A stretch of 20,709 bases of DNA, taken from positions 1 to 20,709 of the forward strand of contig CAMBZB010000037.1 in assembly GCA_945872245.1 (NCBI GenBank), written 5' to 3'. The notes beneath the pieces are model-generated. The model was not told where the DNA came from, searched no databases, and saw nothing but the letters and a program-made list of their open reading frames with translations. Shown piece after piece: positions 7,705 to 15,067 of this stretch. Source of the DNA: Flavobacterium psychrophilum (GTDB lineage Bacteria > Bacteroidota > Bacteroidia > Flavobacteriales > Flavobacteriaceae). The number at the start of each line of letters is the position of its first letter. Position 1 is the stretch's first letter. Position numbers and translations under genes: made by a program.

Positions 7705-7721
7705 ACGTTATAAATTAACGT
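7705..7721 (-). terminator. Weak stem-loop after dapA, possible terminator
   Basis: A 6-base inverted repeat, ACGTTA (7705-7710) and TAACGT (7716-7721), with a 5-base loop begins 6 bases after the dapA stop. On the minus strand it is followed by an A/T-rich stretch rather than a clean T run. It may slow RNA polymerase or protect the 3' end of the dapA transcript; full termination is doubtful. Confidence 0.3.
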
Positions 7722-7726
7722 TGTTT

Positions 7727-8614
7727 TTAGGCTAATTTGTTCATTTTATTGACAAATTGATCAATTCTGCTTGCCAATGAATCATCAACTTTTACTAATG
7801 GTAAACGAACCGTATTTTCGGCTATTCCCAATGAATGGAATACATGCTTGATTCCTGCAGGATTGCCTTGCTCGAAAATCATGTCAATACTATCCGACAA
7901 AAGATAATGTGTTTTGAAGGCATCATCCACTTTTCGGTTCAATCCCAATCGTATCATTTCGGAAAATTCTTTTGGAAAACCTTGTCCAATTACAGATATA
8001 ACGCCAGATCCCCCAGCTAAAACCATTGGCAAAGCAATCATATCATCACCCGAAAGAACGAGGAAATCTTTTGGTTTATTTTTCAACAACTGCATAGCCT
8101 GAACCATATCTCCTGCAGCTTCCTTTATAGCAATGATGTTTTTGAAATCATTTGCTAATCGCATAACTGTTGACGGCAACATGTTGCTCCCTGTTCTACT
8201 AGGAACATTATACAAAATAACTGGAATTGTGGAAGCCTCTGAAATGGCTTTAAAATGTTGGTATATACCTTCTTGAGTTGGCTTGTTGTAATAAGGACAA
8301 ATTGAAAGAATTGCTTCAAATGGTGATAAATCTCTATTTTTCAGCTCCTCTACAACTTCCATGGTATTGTTCCCCCCTACCCCAAGCACTAAAGGCAACC
8401 TTCCATTGTTAGTATCAACTATGGTCTGAATCACAAATTCCTTTTCATCCTGGGACATCGTTGCGTTTTCGGCTGTCGTTCCCATCGTTACCAGATATTC
8501 AACTCCTCCATCAATAGAAAAATTTACTATTCTTATTAATGCTTCTGTATCAATTGAAAAATCTTTTCTAAAAGGAGTTGCAAGGGCAACACCTGTACCT
8601 ATTAATGATTGCAT
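7727..8614 (-). CDS. dapA: 4-hydroxy-tetrahydrodipicolinate synthase
   Basis: DapA condenses pyruvate with aspartate semialdehyde, the first committed step to lysine and meso-diaminopimelate for peptidoglycan, in the cytoplasm. The 295-residue length matches the family. The (beta/alpha)8 barrel shows [10 protein letters not shown] at the N-terminus, GTTAEN at 45-50 (catalytic-triad Thr), CPYYNKP (106-112, the Tyr donated across the dimer), YNVPSRTG with catalytic Tyr135 and the Arg140 that binds the substrate carboxylate, and the Schiff-base Lys164 in [22 protein letters not shown] is also typical and favours DapA over the related sialate lyase or KDG aldolase. It is 8 bases downstream of the DUF6913 gene, so both probably share a transcript. 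Confidence 0.96.
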   Translation of the reverse strand: MQSLIGTGVALATPFRKDFSIDTEALIRIVNFSIDGGVEYLVTMGTTAENATMSQDEKEFVIQTIVDTNNGRLPLVLGVGGNNTMEVVEELKNRDLSPFEAILSICPYYNKPTQEGIYQHFKAISEASTIPVILYNVPSRTGSNMLPSTVMRLANDFKNIIAIKEAAGDMVQAMQLLKNKPKDFLVLSGDDMIALPMVLAGGSGVISVIGQGFPKEFSEMIRLGLNRKVDDAFKTHYLLSDSIDMIFEQGNPAGIKHVFHSLGIAENTVRLPLVKVDDSLASRIDQFVNKMNKLA

Positions 8615-8622
8615 AATCTGGT

Positions 8623-9138
8623 TTAAATTTTGTTTAATATTTTTAAATACCTGAATAATTCATGTACAAAAACTTTATAATTCTCGGCATTGGTATTTAT
8701 CATCAAATGATTCAATCTCTTGTCTACGGATGAAAAACCAACTTTAAATTTCGCTTTCGAATTGTGTGTAATTTTAAGTAAAATTGCCTTTTCCACATCG
8801 TAATAGCTAATCAATAAATCAAATTTCTCATTGATAAAATCATTTGTTGCAGGGTAAGTGATTTCCGCTTTCCAATCAAGGTGTTTAATACTGAAAGTGG
8901 GTAGCGAATAAATCTCATTTTTTCTCAATTTGTCCTTGTAAACAATAAGTTTAACATCATCTTCTAAAATTCCATTGGCCTTAAGTTCTTTTACCAAAGC
9001 ATCCTTTTCAAAAAAATAACTTTCATCAATCAGCAAACCAACAGTCTTTATGGATGAAGCAGAAGAAATCATCACATTATGTAAATTATTTTTTAGGATT
9101 CTTTTTAAAAAAAAATCTTTTATAAAATTCAAAAACAT
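8623..9138 (-). CDS. DUF6913-type conserved flavobacterial protein of unknown function
   Basis: A 171-residue protein without catalytic motifs I can name. It starts [18 protein letters not shown], a basic amphipathic segment rather than a signal peptide. It continues with alternating beta and alpha elements: [11 protein letters not shown], then DVKLIVYKD, then [34 protein letters not shown]. It ends with [30 protein letters not shown]. This pattern fits the family I know as DUF6913, small proteins found next to dapA in flavobacteria; the family name is from memory. A cytoplasmic, possibly membrane-associated location is likely. The gap to dapA is 8 bases, so coupling to lysine or cell-wall precursor synthesis is suggested by context only. 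Confidence 0.75.
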   Translation of the reverse strand: MFLNFIKDFFLKRILKNNLHNVMISSASSIKTVGLLIDESYFFEKDALVKELKANGILEDDVKLIVYKDKLRKNEIYSLPTFSIKHLDWKAEITYPATNDFINEKFDLLISYYDVEKAILLKITHNSKAKFKVGFSSVDKRLNHLMINTNAENYKVFVHELFRYLKILNKI

Positions 9139-9640
9139 ACGCTTATACTAGGTTACAAAATTAATTAATTAAGTTTCACTTGAGAGGGTAAATCTAAAAA
9201 AGTATAACGGTTTTTTGAAACTTTTTGTTATATTCTTAACATTTTTATCTATTGTTTGGGCGTTAATTAGACATAAAATGTTCGCTTTTTTTAGAGAATA
9301 TTTTAATAATACCAAGAGAATATTACTAAAAACAAAAATACGAAAGCAAAATATATCATTTTAAGATTGTATTATTTAGGACGATTTACCAAAAAATAAT
9401 AATCTAAATGACTAAACCAAAACGGACTGAAAACACATAGATTTGATTAGTCAGACTAAAAGTCTGAAGGTTAAAAAATGAAATAAAATCTACAGCGATT
9501 TTTTACAACCTGAAAAGGTAAATGAAATGCGCTAAAGTCTGCGTTTAATAAAACATATCATACCTATCACTCCACCTATCTTTGACATTAATTGAATTTA
9601 AGCGCACTAGCCAATAAAAATTGCTTCCATTCTTTTATTA
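9139..9640. other. 502-base gap without genes, holding several small hairpins
   Basis: I find no credible coding sequence or tRNA here. Near the DUF6913 gene, the minus strand reads TAATTTTG at 9156-9163, a candidate -7 box without a matching -33 box. Between 9451 and 9543 four small inverted repeats follow one another: TCAGACT/AGTCTGA (9451-9467), AAAATC/GATTTT (9485-9502), ACCT/AGGT around GAAA (9508-9519) and CGC/GCG (9530-9543). The second is terminator-like for the receptor gene that ends at 9641, but it is AT-rich and about 140 bases away. Short near-repeats of AAGGT followed by AAATGAAAT occur at 9467-9484 and 9515-9528. This could be a long receptor 3' UTR, a small RNA or the relic of a repeat element. 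Confidence 0.5.
9451..9467. repeat. Perfect 7-base inverted repeat with 3-base loop
   Basis: TCAGACT and AGTCTGA flank AAA. The dyad could act as a protein-binding site or an RNA hairpin. No T run follows on either strand, so it is not a standard terminator. Confidence 0.5.
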
Positions 9641-12115
9641 CTAAAATTCTTTTTCTCCAATTTCACTTGTCGGGAGTTTATTTTTACTGGCTAATTTATT
9701 GAAATTGTAGCTGAAATTAAGCAATATCACATTGGTTTCATAGATATAATTGGTAGTCGTATAAAAATCATTTCCAGAAGTGGTAATTCTTTGCTGGTTC
9801 GAATCCATAGTGCTAAAGTTAATATTTTGCCATTGCAGCCCTAAGCTGCCTTTTCCGTCTAAAATATTTGTCTTTACAGACATGTTAGGCGATAAAAATC
9901 TGGAATCTTCCCCTTGTGCGGTTGGTTTTGCCGAAGTGTAATTTACATTGGCGGTAACACTCCAACTCTTATCTAAATTAAAAGTACTGTTGGCATTCAC
10001 AGAATAAACCCAATTAGAATTATTCACTGTTGATATTTCTTCCAAAACATTTAAATTGCCGCTAATTTTGTAATTGTAAACATTTCCACCAACAAACATT
10101 GAAATCCATTTTACAGGCTTGAGATTGGTTCCAAATTCCAAACCAAAAAGCCTTGCTTTTTCTGCATTCGTGAACAATCGATTCAGAATGGTATCAGCAT
10201 AAACACTATTTACCCTTTGTATAGGATTTTTTATGTTTTGATAATACAAGGTGGTAAATAAAGTTCCTTTTTTGAAGGTATGATTCATTCCTAATTCTAC
10301 CAAATCTACGAATTGAGGCAGTAAATCAGGATCTCCTTGCTCGAGTGTTTCTGAGTGTTCTCTTTCGGGTATTGGGTTTAATTCTGAATTATTATTGCGT
10401 TGCACTCTTTTGCTATAGCCGAATTTGGCATTCCAAGAGTTATTAAAGGTATATAATAAATTAGCCGACGGAAAAAGCTTACTTAAATTCAATAGATGGG
10501 GATTAGCATCTGTAGATAATACAACTTCTCGTGCAGAATATTCATAACGTAAACCAGCTACATATTGCATTTTATCTGCTTTACCCGAATATTGGGTATA
10601 CACTGAATTAATATGATTGTTTGTTTTTGCAGTTCCTTTAAATTTTGAATTATTCACTGTTGGGTCTGAAACTGGAATAAGAATATAATCAAATGTGCCA
10701 TCTTGTTGGTCATTTCGATATTGATACCCACTCTCCCATTTGCCCGTCCCTATTGGAATGGCATAATCCAATTTAAAGCGAAAACCAGTAATTGGGTTAG
10801 TGTATGGATTATTTACTTCCTGTAAAACGACAGCTTTTGTAAGTAAGTCAAGGTTTTTATTGATGGTATTACCAAATAAATTAGCACGTTCATAAAGCAG
10901 GGAACTTGTTACTGTTGACTGGTTTTTAAAAGTGTGGGTGTAATCAAAGTTACCCAACATAAAAGTACCTTCTTTGGTTTGCACATTCGAATTAAAATAG
11001 TTATTTTCAATTAAAATTTCATTAGAAGTTAAGTCAGAAGTAGTATTGTTATAAATGATGTCTGCACGTCTAGCTTGGAATTTTTTGCCCACAAAAAAAC
11101 CGAAGTTAAAAACATCATTGGTGTTGGCAGTATAAATAACCGCTGCTTTGCCGGAATAATTGTGTTTATCAAAACTTCTTTCTCCGCTCGAAGGAAATCG
11201 GGTTATGGTATTTTTGTCGAAATCTTTGGTAAACACATTTCCATCCCTAAATCCATTAACATCATTCCTTTGATAGGTAGTACTAACTATGATGTCCAAT
11301 TTATTTTTTTTATAGTTGACCGTAACATCCCCTCCAAAACGTATGGGTTGTTCCAGATTATTATAATCGCCTGTACTTGGCAATCCTCCCATACTATTAG
11401 TGGCTATGGCAATGCCATCGGTAGTTCCCTTGGTAGTGACAATATTTATAATACCTCCTTTTCCGTCGGGGTCATACTTGGCAGAAGGTGCCGTTATCAA
11501 TTCAATGTTTTCTATGGTATTCGCGGGCATTTGACTTAAAACTGTGGCGGCATCGGTCAAAACAGGTTTGCCGTTGACCAAAACCATAAAGCCATTGGAG
11601 CCTCTAACGCTAATGTCCCCTTGTCCGTTAACCGTTACCGAAGGCAAATTCTTTACAACATCAATGGCTGAACCGCCCTTGGCGGTTTGAAATTGATTAG
11701 CTTTGTATTGCTGTTTATCTATTTTATTATAGGAATCTGATTTTTTACCTAGAACCACGACTTCTTCTAAAGATTGGGTAATTCGCTTCAATTTAATTGT
11801 GCCCAACTGAATTTGTGTATTGCCCTCAACAATCCTGTTTTCCAGTAAAAGTGTTTCGTATCCCAAAAAATAAAATTTGATGGTGTATTTCCCTGAATTG
11901 ATTTTTGGAATGCTAAAAGAGCCATTTTTTTTAGACAAAACGCCAGTTATTACAGCGGAATCTGCCGGATTTAAAACACTTACGCTAACATATTCAATAG
12001 TTGCCTGATTTTGGGAATCTATCACAGTACCACTTATTGTTCCGTTTTGTGCCACTACAAAATTTGAAAAAAGAATACAAATTACTGGAATTAAAAAAAT
12101 CTTGTTTTTAATCAT
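9641..12115 (-). CDS. TonB-dependent outer-membrane receptor (non-SusC type)
   Basis: An 824-residue outer-membrane beta-barrel importer driven by TonB. The signal peptide MIKNKIFLIPVICILFSNFVVAQ is followed by a carboxypeptidase-regulatory-like domain (about 25-105, GTISGTVIDSQNQATIEYVSV). Next is the plug domain (about 120-230), with AIDVVKNLPSVTVNGQGDISVRGSNGFMVLVNGKP and APSAKYDPDGKGGIINIVT. A long barrel follows to the C-terminus, rich in alternating aromatic strands. The fused regulatory-like domain and GGIINIVT are typical of the Bacteroidota barrel family often annotated as outer membrane beta-barrel protein. It is shorter than a SusC protein and has no SusD neighbour, so a polysaccharide-utilisation role is not supported by layout. 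The substrate could be a metal chelate, peptide or small glycan. It lies 155 bases after the FGE gene. Confidence 0.9.
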   Translation of the reverse strand: MIKNKIFLIPVICILFSNFVVAQNGTISGTVIDSQNQATIEYVSVSVLNPADSAVITGVLSKKNGSFSIPKINSGKYTIKFYFLGYETLLLENRIVEGNTQIQLGTIKLKRITQSLEEVVVLGKKSDSYNKIDKQQYKANQFQTAKGGSAIDVVKNLPSVTVNGQGDISVRGSNGFMVLVNGKPVLTDAATVLSQMPANTIENIELITAPSAKYDPDGKGGIINIVTTKGTTDGIAIATNSMGGLPSTGDYNNLEQPIRFGGDVTVNYKKNKLDIIVSTTYQRNDVNGFRDGNVFTKDFDKNTITRFPSSGERSFDKHNYSGKAAVIYTANTNDVFNFGFFVGKKFQARRADIIYNNTTSDLTSNEILIENNYFNSNVQTKEGTFMLGNFDYTHTFKNQSTVTSSLLYERANLFGNTINKNLDLLTKAVVLQEVNNPYTNPITGFRFKLDYAIPIGTGKWESGYQYRNDQQDGTFDYILIPVSDPTVNNSKFKGTAKTNNHINSVYTQYSGKADKMQYVAGLRYEYSAREVVLSTDANPHLLNLSKLFPSANLLYTFNNSWNAKFGYSKRVQRNNNSELNPIPEREHSETLEQGDPDLLPQFVDLVELGMNHTFKKGTLFTTLYYQNIKNPIQRVNSVYADTILNRLFTNAEKARLFGLEFGTNLKPVKWISMFVGGNVYNYKISGNLNVLEEISTVNNSNWVYSVNANSTFNLDKSWSVTANVNYTSAKPTAQGEDSRFLSPNMSVKTNILDGKGSLGLQWQNINFSTMDSNQQRITTSGNDFYTTTNYIYETNVILLNFSYNFNKLASKNKLPTSEIGEKEF

Positions 12116-12270
12116 TTTTCTACTTAATTATTATAATTTACTCTTTAAACGCATTAAAATTTCTGCCAACAATCAGAGGATATTCTCATTTTGAAATCCA
12201 TTTACATAATTATTTGGTTGTGTAAGTATCAAATAAAAAATAAAAAAATGGCTGTTTTTTTGACTCCTAA
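12116..12270. other. Gap between the FGE and receptor genes
   Basis: 155 AT-rich bases. I see no small gene and no exact TAnnTTTG match; the nearest, TTTATTTG on the minus strand at 12230-12237, misses one base. Seven A and seven T around TGGCTG (12242-12261) could pair but contain only A-T pairs. Whether the receptor has its own promoter or is read through from the FGE gene is undecided. Confidence 0.4.
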
Positions 12271-13446
12271 TTAGTTGGCAACGCATCTAAAACCCAAATG
12301 TTCCATAGACGAGTCGGGAGAGCTTTTCATTCTGGCAGAAACTCGATAGCCACTGCAATAGGATTCATTACATAAGAAAGATCCGCCTCGCATCACTTTT
12401 TTGGCCACCAATGGTTCATCAGGATCATAACTTTTTAAAGGCCCTTTGGGATTGTTTGTTATTTGTACTTTTTCAAATTCATCATAATAGTTATAATTAT
12501 AGTTGTCAGCACACCACTCCCAAACATTGCCAGCCATGTCGTATAACCCATATCCATTAGGTGAAAAAGATTTTACTGGAGCTGATCCAAAAAAGCCATC
12601 GGTAACATCATTTTTGTAGGGAAAAATTCCCTGCCAATAATTACACTGTTTTTTTTCGTCCACAACACTATCATTACCCCAAACATAGGTGTTTTTTTCT
12701 AAGCCTCCTCGAGCGGCAAATTCCCATTCGGCCTCTGTTGGCAATCGTTTTCCTGCCCATTGACAATAAGCGTTTGCATCATCCCAACTAATGTGAACCA
12801 CTGGTAGATTTTCTTTTCCAACAATATCACTTTCAATACCTTTTGGATGCTTCCAATTGGCTCCATGCGACCAACTCCACCACTGACTGTAATCCTGCAA
12901 ACTCACTTCGCTCTCTGTCGGAACAAACACAAGAGATGCCGCTTTTAATATCTCATCTTCTGGTTTCGACGTGTCTGATGGTAATTGTTTTTTCAAATCT
13001 TCCCAATTTATATCTTTTTCCGCAGTTGTGATATAACCAGTTGCAGCAACAAATTTTGCGAATTGCGCATTGGTTACTTCTGTGACATCCATGAAAAAGC
13101 CGTCCAATTTTACAGTATGTTTTGGAAATTCATCTTGACGGGCTTGATTATTGTCACCTCCCATACTAAACATTCCACCAGGAATCCAAACCATCCCTTC
13201 GGGATTTTTCGCGGTTGGCATTTTACCGTCTTTAACCACGTTGAATTTTGAACTGGATTTTAAACCAAATCGATTAGGAATAGCTGTTGTACAGCATGAT
13301 TTTGCAGTTGAGTCCTTTTTAGTGTCCGTTTTTTGACTAGATGGTTTTATTTGTCCATTAGCACCTATACTTAATGTCAAAAGAATGCCGAAAAAAGTAT
13401 TTCTCATTATAAACTTCATTTTATCGATTATCATGACCCTATCCAT
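12271..13446 (-). CDS. Exported formylglycine-generating enzyme (SUMF1 family)
   Basis: FGE converts a cysteine in type I sulfatases to formylglycine, their catalytic residue. The 391-residue product keeps both active-site cysteines, C359 and C364, in RGGSFLCNESYC, and closely tracks human SUMF1: GYITTAEKD, GANWKHPKG, WAGKRLPTEAEWE, NGYGLYDMAGNVWEW and SPDSS....LGFRC. C228 and C388 match the human C218-C365 disulfide. The partners of the second human disulfide are both replaced (A244/A245 region and V369). The likely start is M10 or M14 (about 13419 or 13407), which gives a clean signal peptide ending IGANGQ; residues before it look superfluous. A Cys51-Cys52 pair lies in the mature N-terminus. 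The retained cysteines and absence of gliding-motility context argue against GldJ or GldK. No sulfatase is in the window. A -7 box TATTTTTG lies upstream. Confidence 0.88.
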   Translation of the reverse strand: MDRVMIIDKMKFIMRNTFFGILLTLSIGANGQIKPSSQKTDTKKDSTAKSCCTTAIPNRFGLKSSSKFNVVKDGKMPTAKNPEGMVWIPGGMFSMGGDNNQARQDEFPKHTVKLDGFFMDVTEVTNAQFAKFVAATGYITTAEKDINWEDLKKQLPSDTSKPEDEILKAASLVFVPTESEVSLQDYSQWWSWSHGANWKHPKGIESDIVGKENLPVVHISWDDANAYCQWAGKRLPTEAEWEFAARGGLEKNTYVWGNDSVVDEKKQCNYWQGIFPYKNDVTDGFFGSAPVKSFSPNGYGLYDMAGNVWEWCADNYNYNYYDEFEKVQITNNPKGPLKSYDPDEPLVAKKVMRGGSFLCNESYCSGYRVSARMKSSPDSSMEHLGFRCVAN

Positions 13447-13483
13447 TTAGTCAACCCTTAAAAAAAGCTATTTTCTTTTTCCG

Positions 13484-13491
13484 CAAAAATA
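13484..13491 (-). promoter_or_regulatory. Candidate -7 element for the FGE gene
   Basis: On the minus strand this reads TATTTTTG, fitting TAnnTTTG, 38 bases before the first possible ATG and about 65 before the start I favour. No TTG stands 19 bases further upstream, so the call is tentative. Confidence 0.35.
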
Positions 13492-13534
13492 AGGATATTT
13501 ATTTTAAGCCGGAAATTGAACAAGTTATTAAGTC

Positions 13535-13574
13535 AAAAAAAAAAGCTATTTGATTCAGTTCAATCTAAGGAATC
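13535..13574 (-). terminator. Possible terminator after the uronate operon
   Basis: On the minus strand, about 50 bases after the exuT-like stop, GATTC and GAATC (13570-13574 and 13552-13556 on the plus strand) can pair, and a run of ten T follows seven bases later (13535-13544). The stem is short and the loop long (13 bases), so strength is doubtful. Confidence 0.35.
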
Positions 13575-13626
13575 TTAAATTATTTCTGGCGACTACTTAG
13601 GGCCTACTGAAAAACTCTATATAAAA

Positions 13627-14997
13627 TTACAAATCCGTAATTGGACTATATTTAGGCACTAATACTTTCATTACAGACCAAGCTATAAGATATGCCACAG
13701 CACAAAGAACAAACATGATAGTATAACCAGTTTGTATGTGACCCAAAGCATCATAGTAGTCAAATAAATATCCTCCTAATTTAGACACCAATACACCACC
13801 TAAACCGCCAGCCATTCCACCGATTCCAATTATGGAGCCAATCGCTTTTTTAGGAAACATATCAGATACAGTTGTGAAAATATTGGCAGACCACGCTTGG
13901 TGGGCTGATGCTCCAACTCCAATTAAAAGTACCGGAATCCAAAAAGTAAAATGACCTAATGGCTGCGCCAACAATACCACCAAAGGAAATAAAGCAATAA
14001 CAAGCATGGCTTTCATTCTACCTTCATAAGGATTGTGTCCCTTATTGATGAAATACATTGGAAACCAACCACCACCAATACTTCCAAACATTGTCATACT
14101 ATATAATACCGCTAATGGCAATACTATATCCGTTCCCTTCATATTAAATTGAGCTTCAAGGTATTTGGGTAACCAGAATAAAAAGAACCACCAAATACCA
14201 TCAGTCATAAATTTCCCGAATACAAAAGCCCAGGTTTGTTTGTAGCCTAATAGTTTGAACCAAGACACTTTTTCAACATTTGTATTTGCATCTTCGGCAA
14301 TTATTTCACAATCATGATGAATATAATCGAATTCGGCTTTGGACAAACGTTTTTGTTTGGATGGAATTTCATATAAAAAATACCAAAAAATGATCCATAA
14401 AAACCCAATAGCACCAACCAAAATAAAAGCAAATTCCCATCCATAATATTCGGCAATAACTGGCACGGTTAGAGGGGCTAAAATTGCTCCTACGTTTGAA
14501 CCCGAATTAAAAATTCCGGTTGCCAATGAACGTTCTTTCTTTGGAAAATACTCGGCAACAGCTTTTATTGCTGCAGGGAAGTTTCCAGATTCCCCAAATC
14601 CCAAAACAGCACGAGACAACATAAACCCTGTAATAGAAATAGGAACTGCGCCAACTCCAATCCAAACCATAAAGGTAGAGAATGCAGTACCCACAGGTAA
14701 AGAATAAGCATGCATAATTGCCCCTAAAGACCAAACGACAATGGCAAGAACATACCCTTTTTTGGTACCTAATTTATCAATGATTCTTCCTGCAAAAAGC
14801 ATAGAAATGGCATATATAAACTGAAATACTGCGGTGATATTAGCATAATCACTATTGGTCCATCCAAATTCTTCCGATAAACTCGGTGCCAAAAGACTAA
14901 GCACTTGTCTATCCAAATAATTTACGGTAGTTGCGAAAAAAAGTAAACCACAGATGGTCCAGCGGTAATTTCCAATTGATTGATTTGTTTTGTTCAT
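13627..14997 (-). CDS. exuT: MFS hexuronate transporter, ExuT-like (anion:cation symporter family)
   Basis: A 456-residue inner-membrane protein with about 12 hydrophobic segments. The N-terminus NYRWTICGLLFFATTVNYLDRQVLS is the hallmark of the anion:cation symporter family, which includes ExuT. The MFS motif A appears as GRIIDKLGTKKG (70-81) between segments 2 and 3. RAVLGFGESGNFPAAIKAVAEYFPKKERSLATGIFNSGSNVGA is typical of hexuronate carriers. It is the last gene of the uronate operon, 70 bases after uxaC, which supports proton-coupled uptake of D-glucuronate and perhaps D-galacturonate. Aldonate or glycerate transport by relatives cannot be excluded from sequence, but the operon makes hexuronate by far the best guess. 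An inverted repeat sits in the gap before it. Confidence 0.88.
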   Translation of the reverse strand: MNKTNQSIGNYRWTICGLLFFATTVNYLDRQVLSLLAPSLSEEFGWTNSDYANITAVFQFIYAISMLFAGRIIDKLGTKKGYVLAIVVWSLGAIMHAYSLPVGTAFSTFMVWIGVGAVPISITGFMLSRAVLGFGESGNFPAAIKAVAEYFPKKERSLATGIFNSGSNVGAILAPLTVPVIAEYYGWEFAFILVGAIGFLWIIFWYFLYEIPSKQKRLSKAEFDYIHHDCEIIAEDANTNVEKVSWFKLLGYKQTWAFVFGKFMTDGIWWFFLFWLPKYLEAQFNMKGTDIVLPLAVLYSMTMFGSIGGGWFPMYFINKGHNPYEGRMKAMLVIALFPLVVLLAQPLGHFTFWIPVLLIGVGASAHQAWSANIFTTVSDMFPKKAIGSIIGIGGMAGGLGGVLVSKLGGYLFDYYDALGHIQTGYTIMFVLCAVAYLIAWSVMKVLVPKYSPITDL

Positions 14998-15025
14998 GGG
15001 TTGGTTTTAAGGTTAGATCAATTTT

Positions 15026-15058
15026 GAATTTAAACGAATTATTGCTCCATTTAAATTC
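15026..15058 (-). promoter_or_regulatory. Inverted repeat between uxaC and the exuT-like gene
   Basis: A perfect 9-base inverted repeat, GAATTTAAA (15026-15034) and TTTAAATTC (15050-15058), encloses 15 bases. A second pairing, CGAATT (15035-15040) with AATTCG (15054-15059), shares one arm and would exclude the first. No T run follows, so it is not a standard terminator. It may be an intercistronic RNA hairpin that tunes transporter expression, or an operator. Confidence 0.45.
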
Positions 15059-15067
15059 GGGTTAAAT

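Noticed and set aside
11075..11539. 154-codon open frame on the plus strand
   Set aside because: Lies wholly inside the receptor gene on the other strand; its translation has no family resemblance, while the minus frame is a clear plug and barrel.
9641..12115. SusC-type glycan importer
   Set aside because: At 824 residues it is shorter than typical SusC, and no SusD gene lies beside it; it fits the general TonB-dependent barrel family better.
12242..12261. Terminator after the FGE gene (seven A, TGGCTG, seven T)
   Set aside because: The stem would contain only A-T pairs, too weak to call a terminator.
12271..13446. Gliding-motility lipoprotein GldJ or GldK
   Set aside because: These share the FGE fold but lack the enzyme's cysteine pair; C359 and C364 are present here and similarity to human SUMF1 is strong.
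13460..13551. Direct repeat AAAAAAAGCTATTT (13460-13473 and 13538-13551)
   Set aside because: Half of it is homopolymer A in AT-rich DNA; two copies 78 bases apart are plausible by chance and nothing else marks a mobile element.
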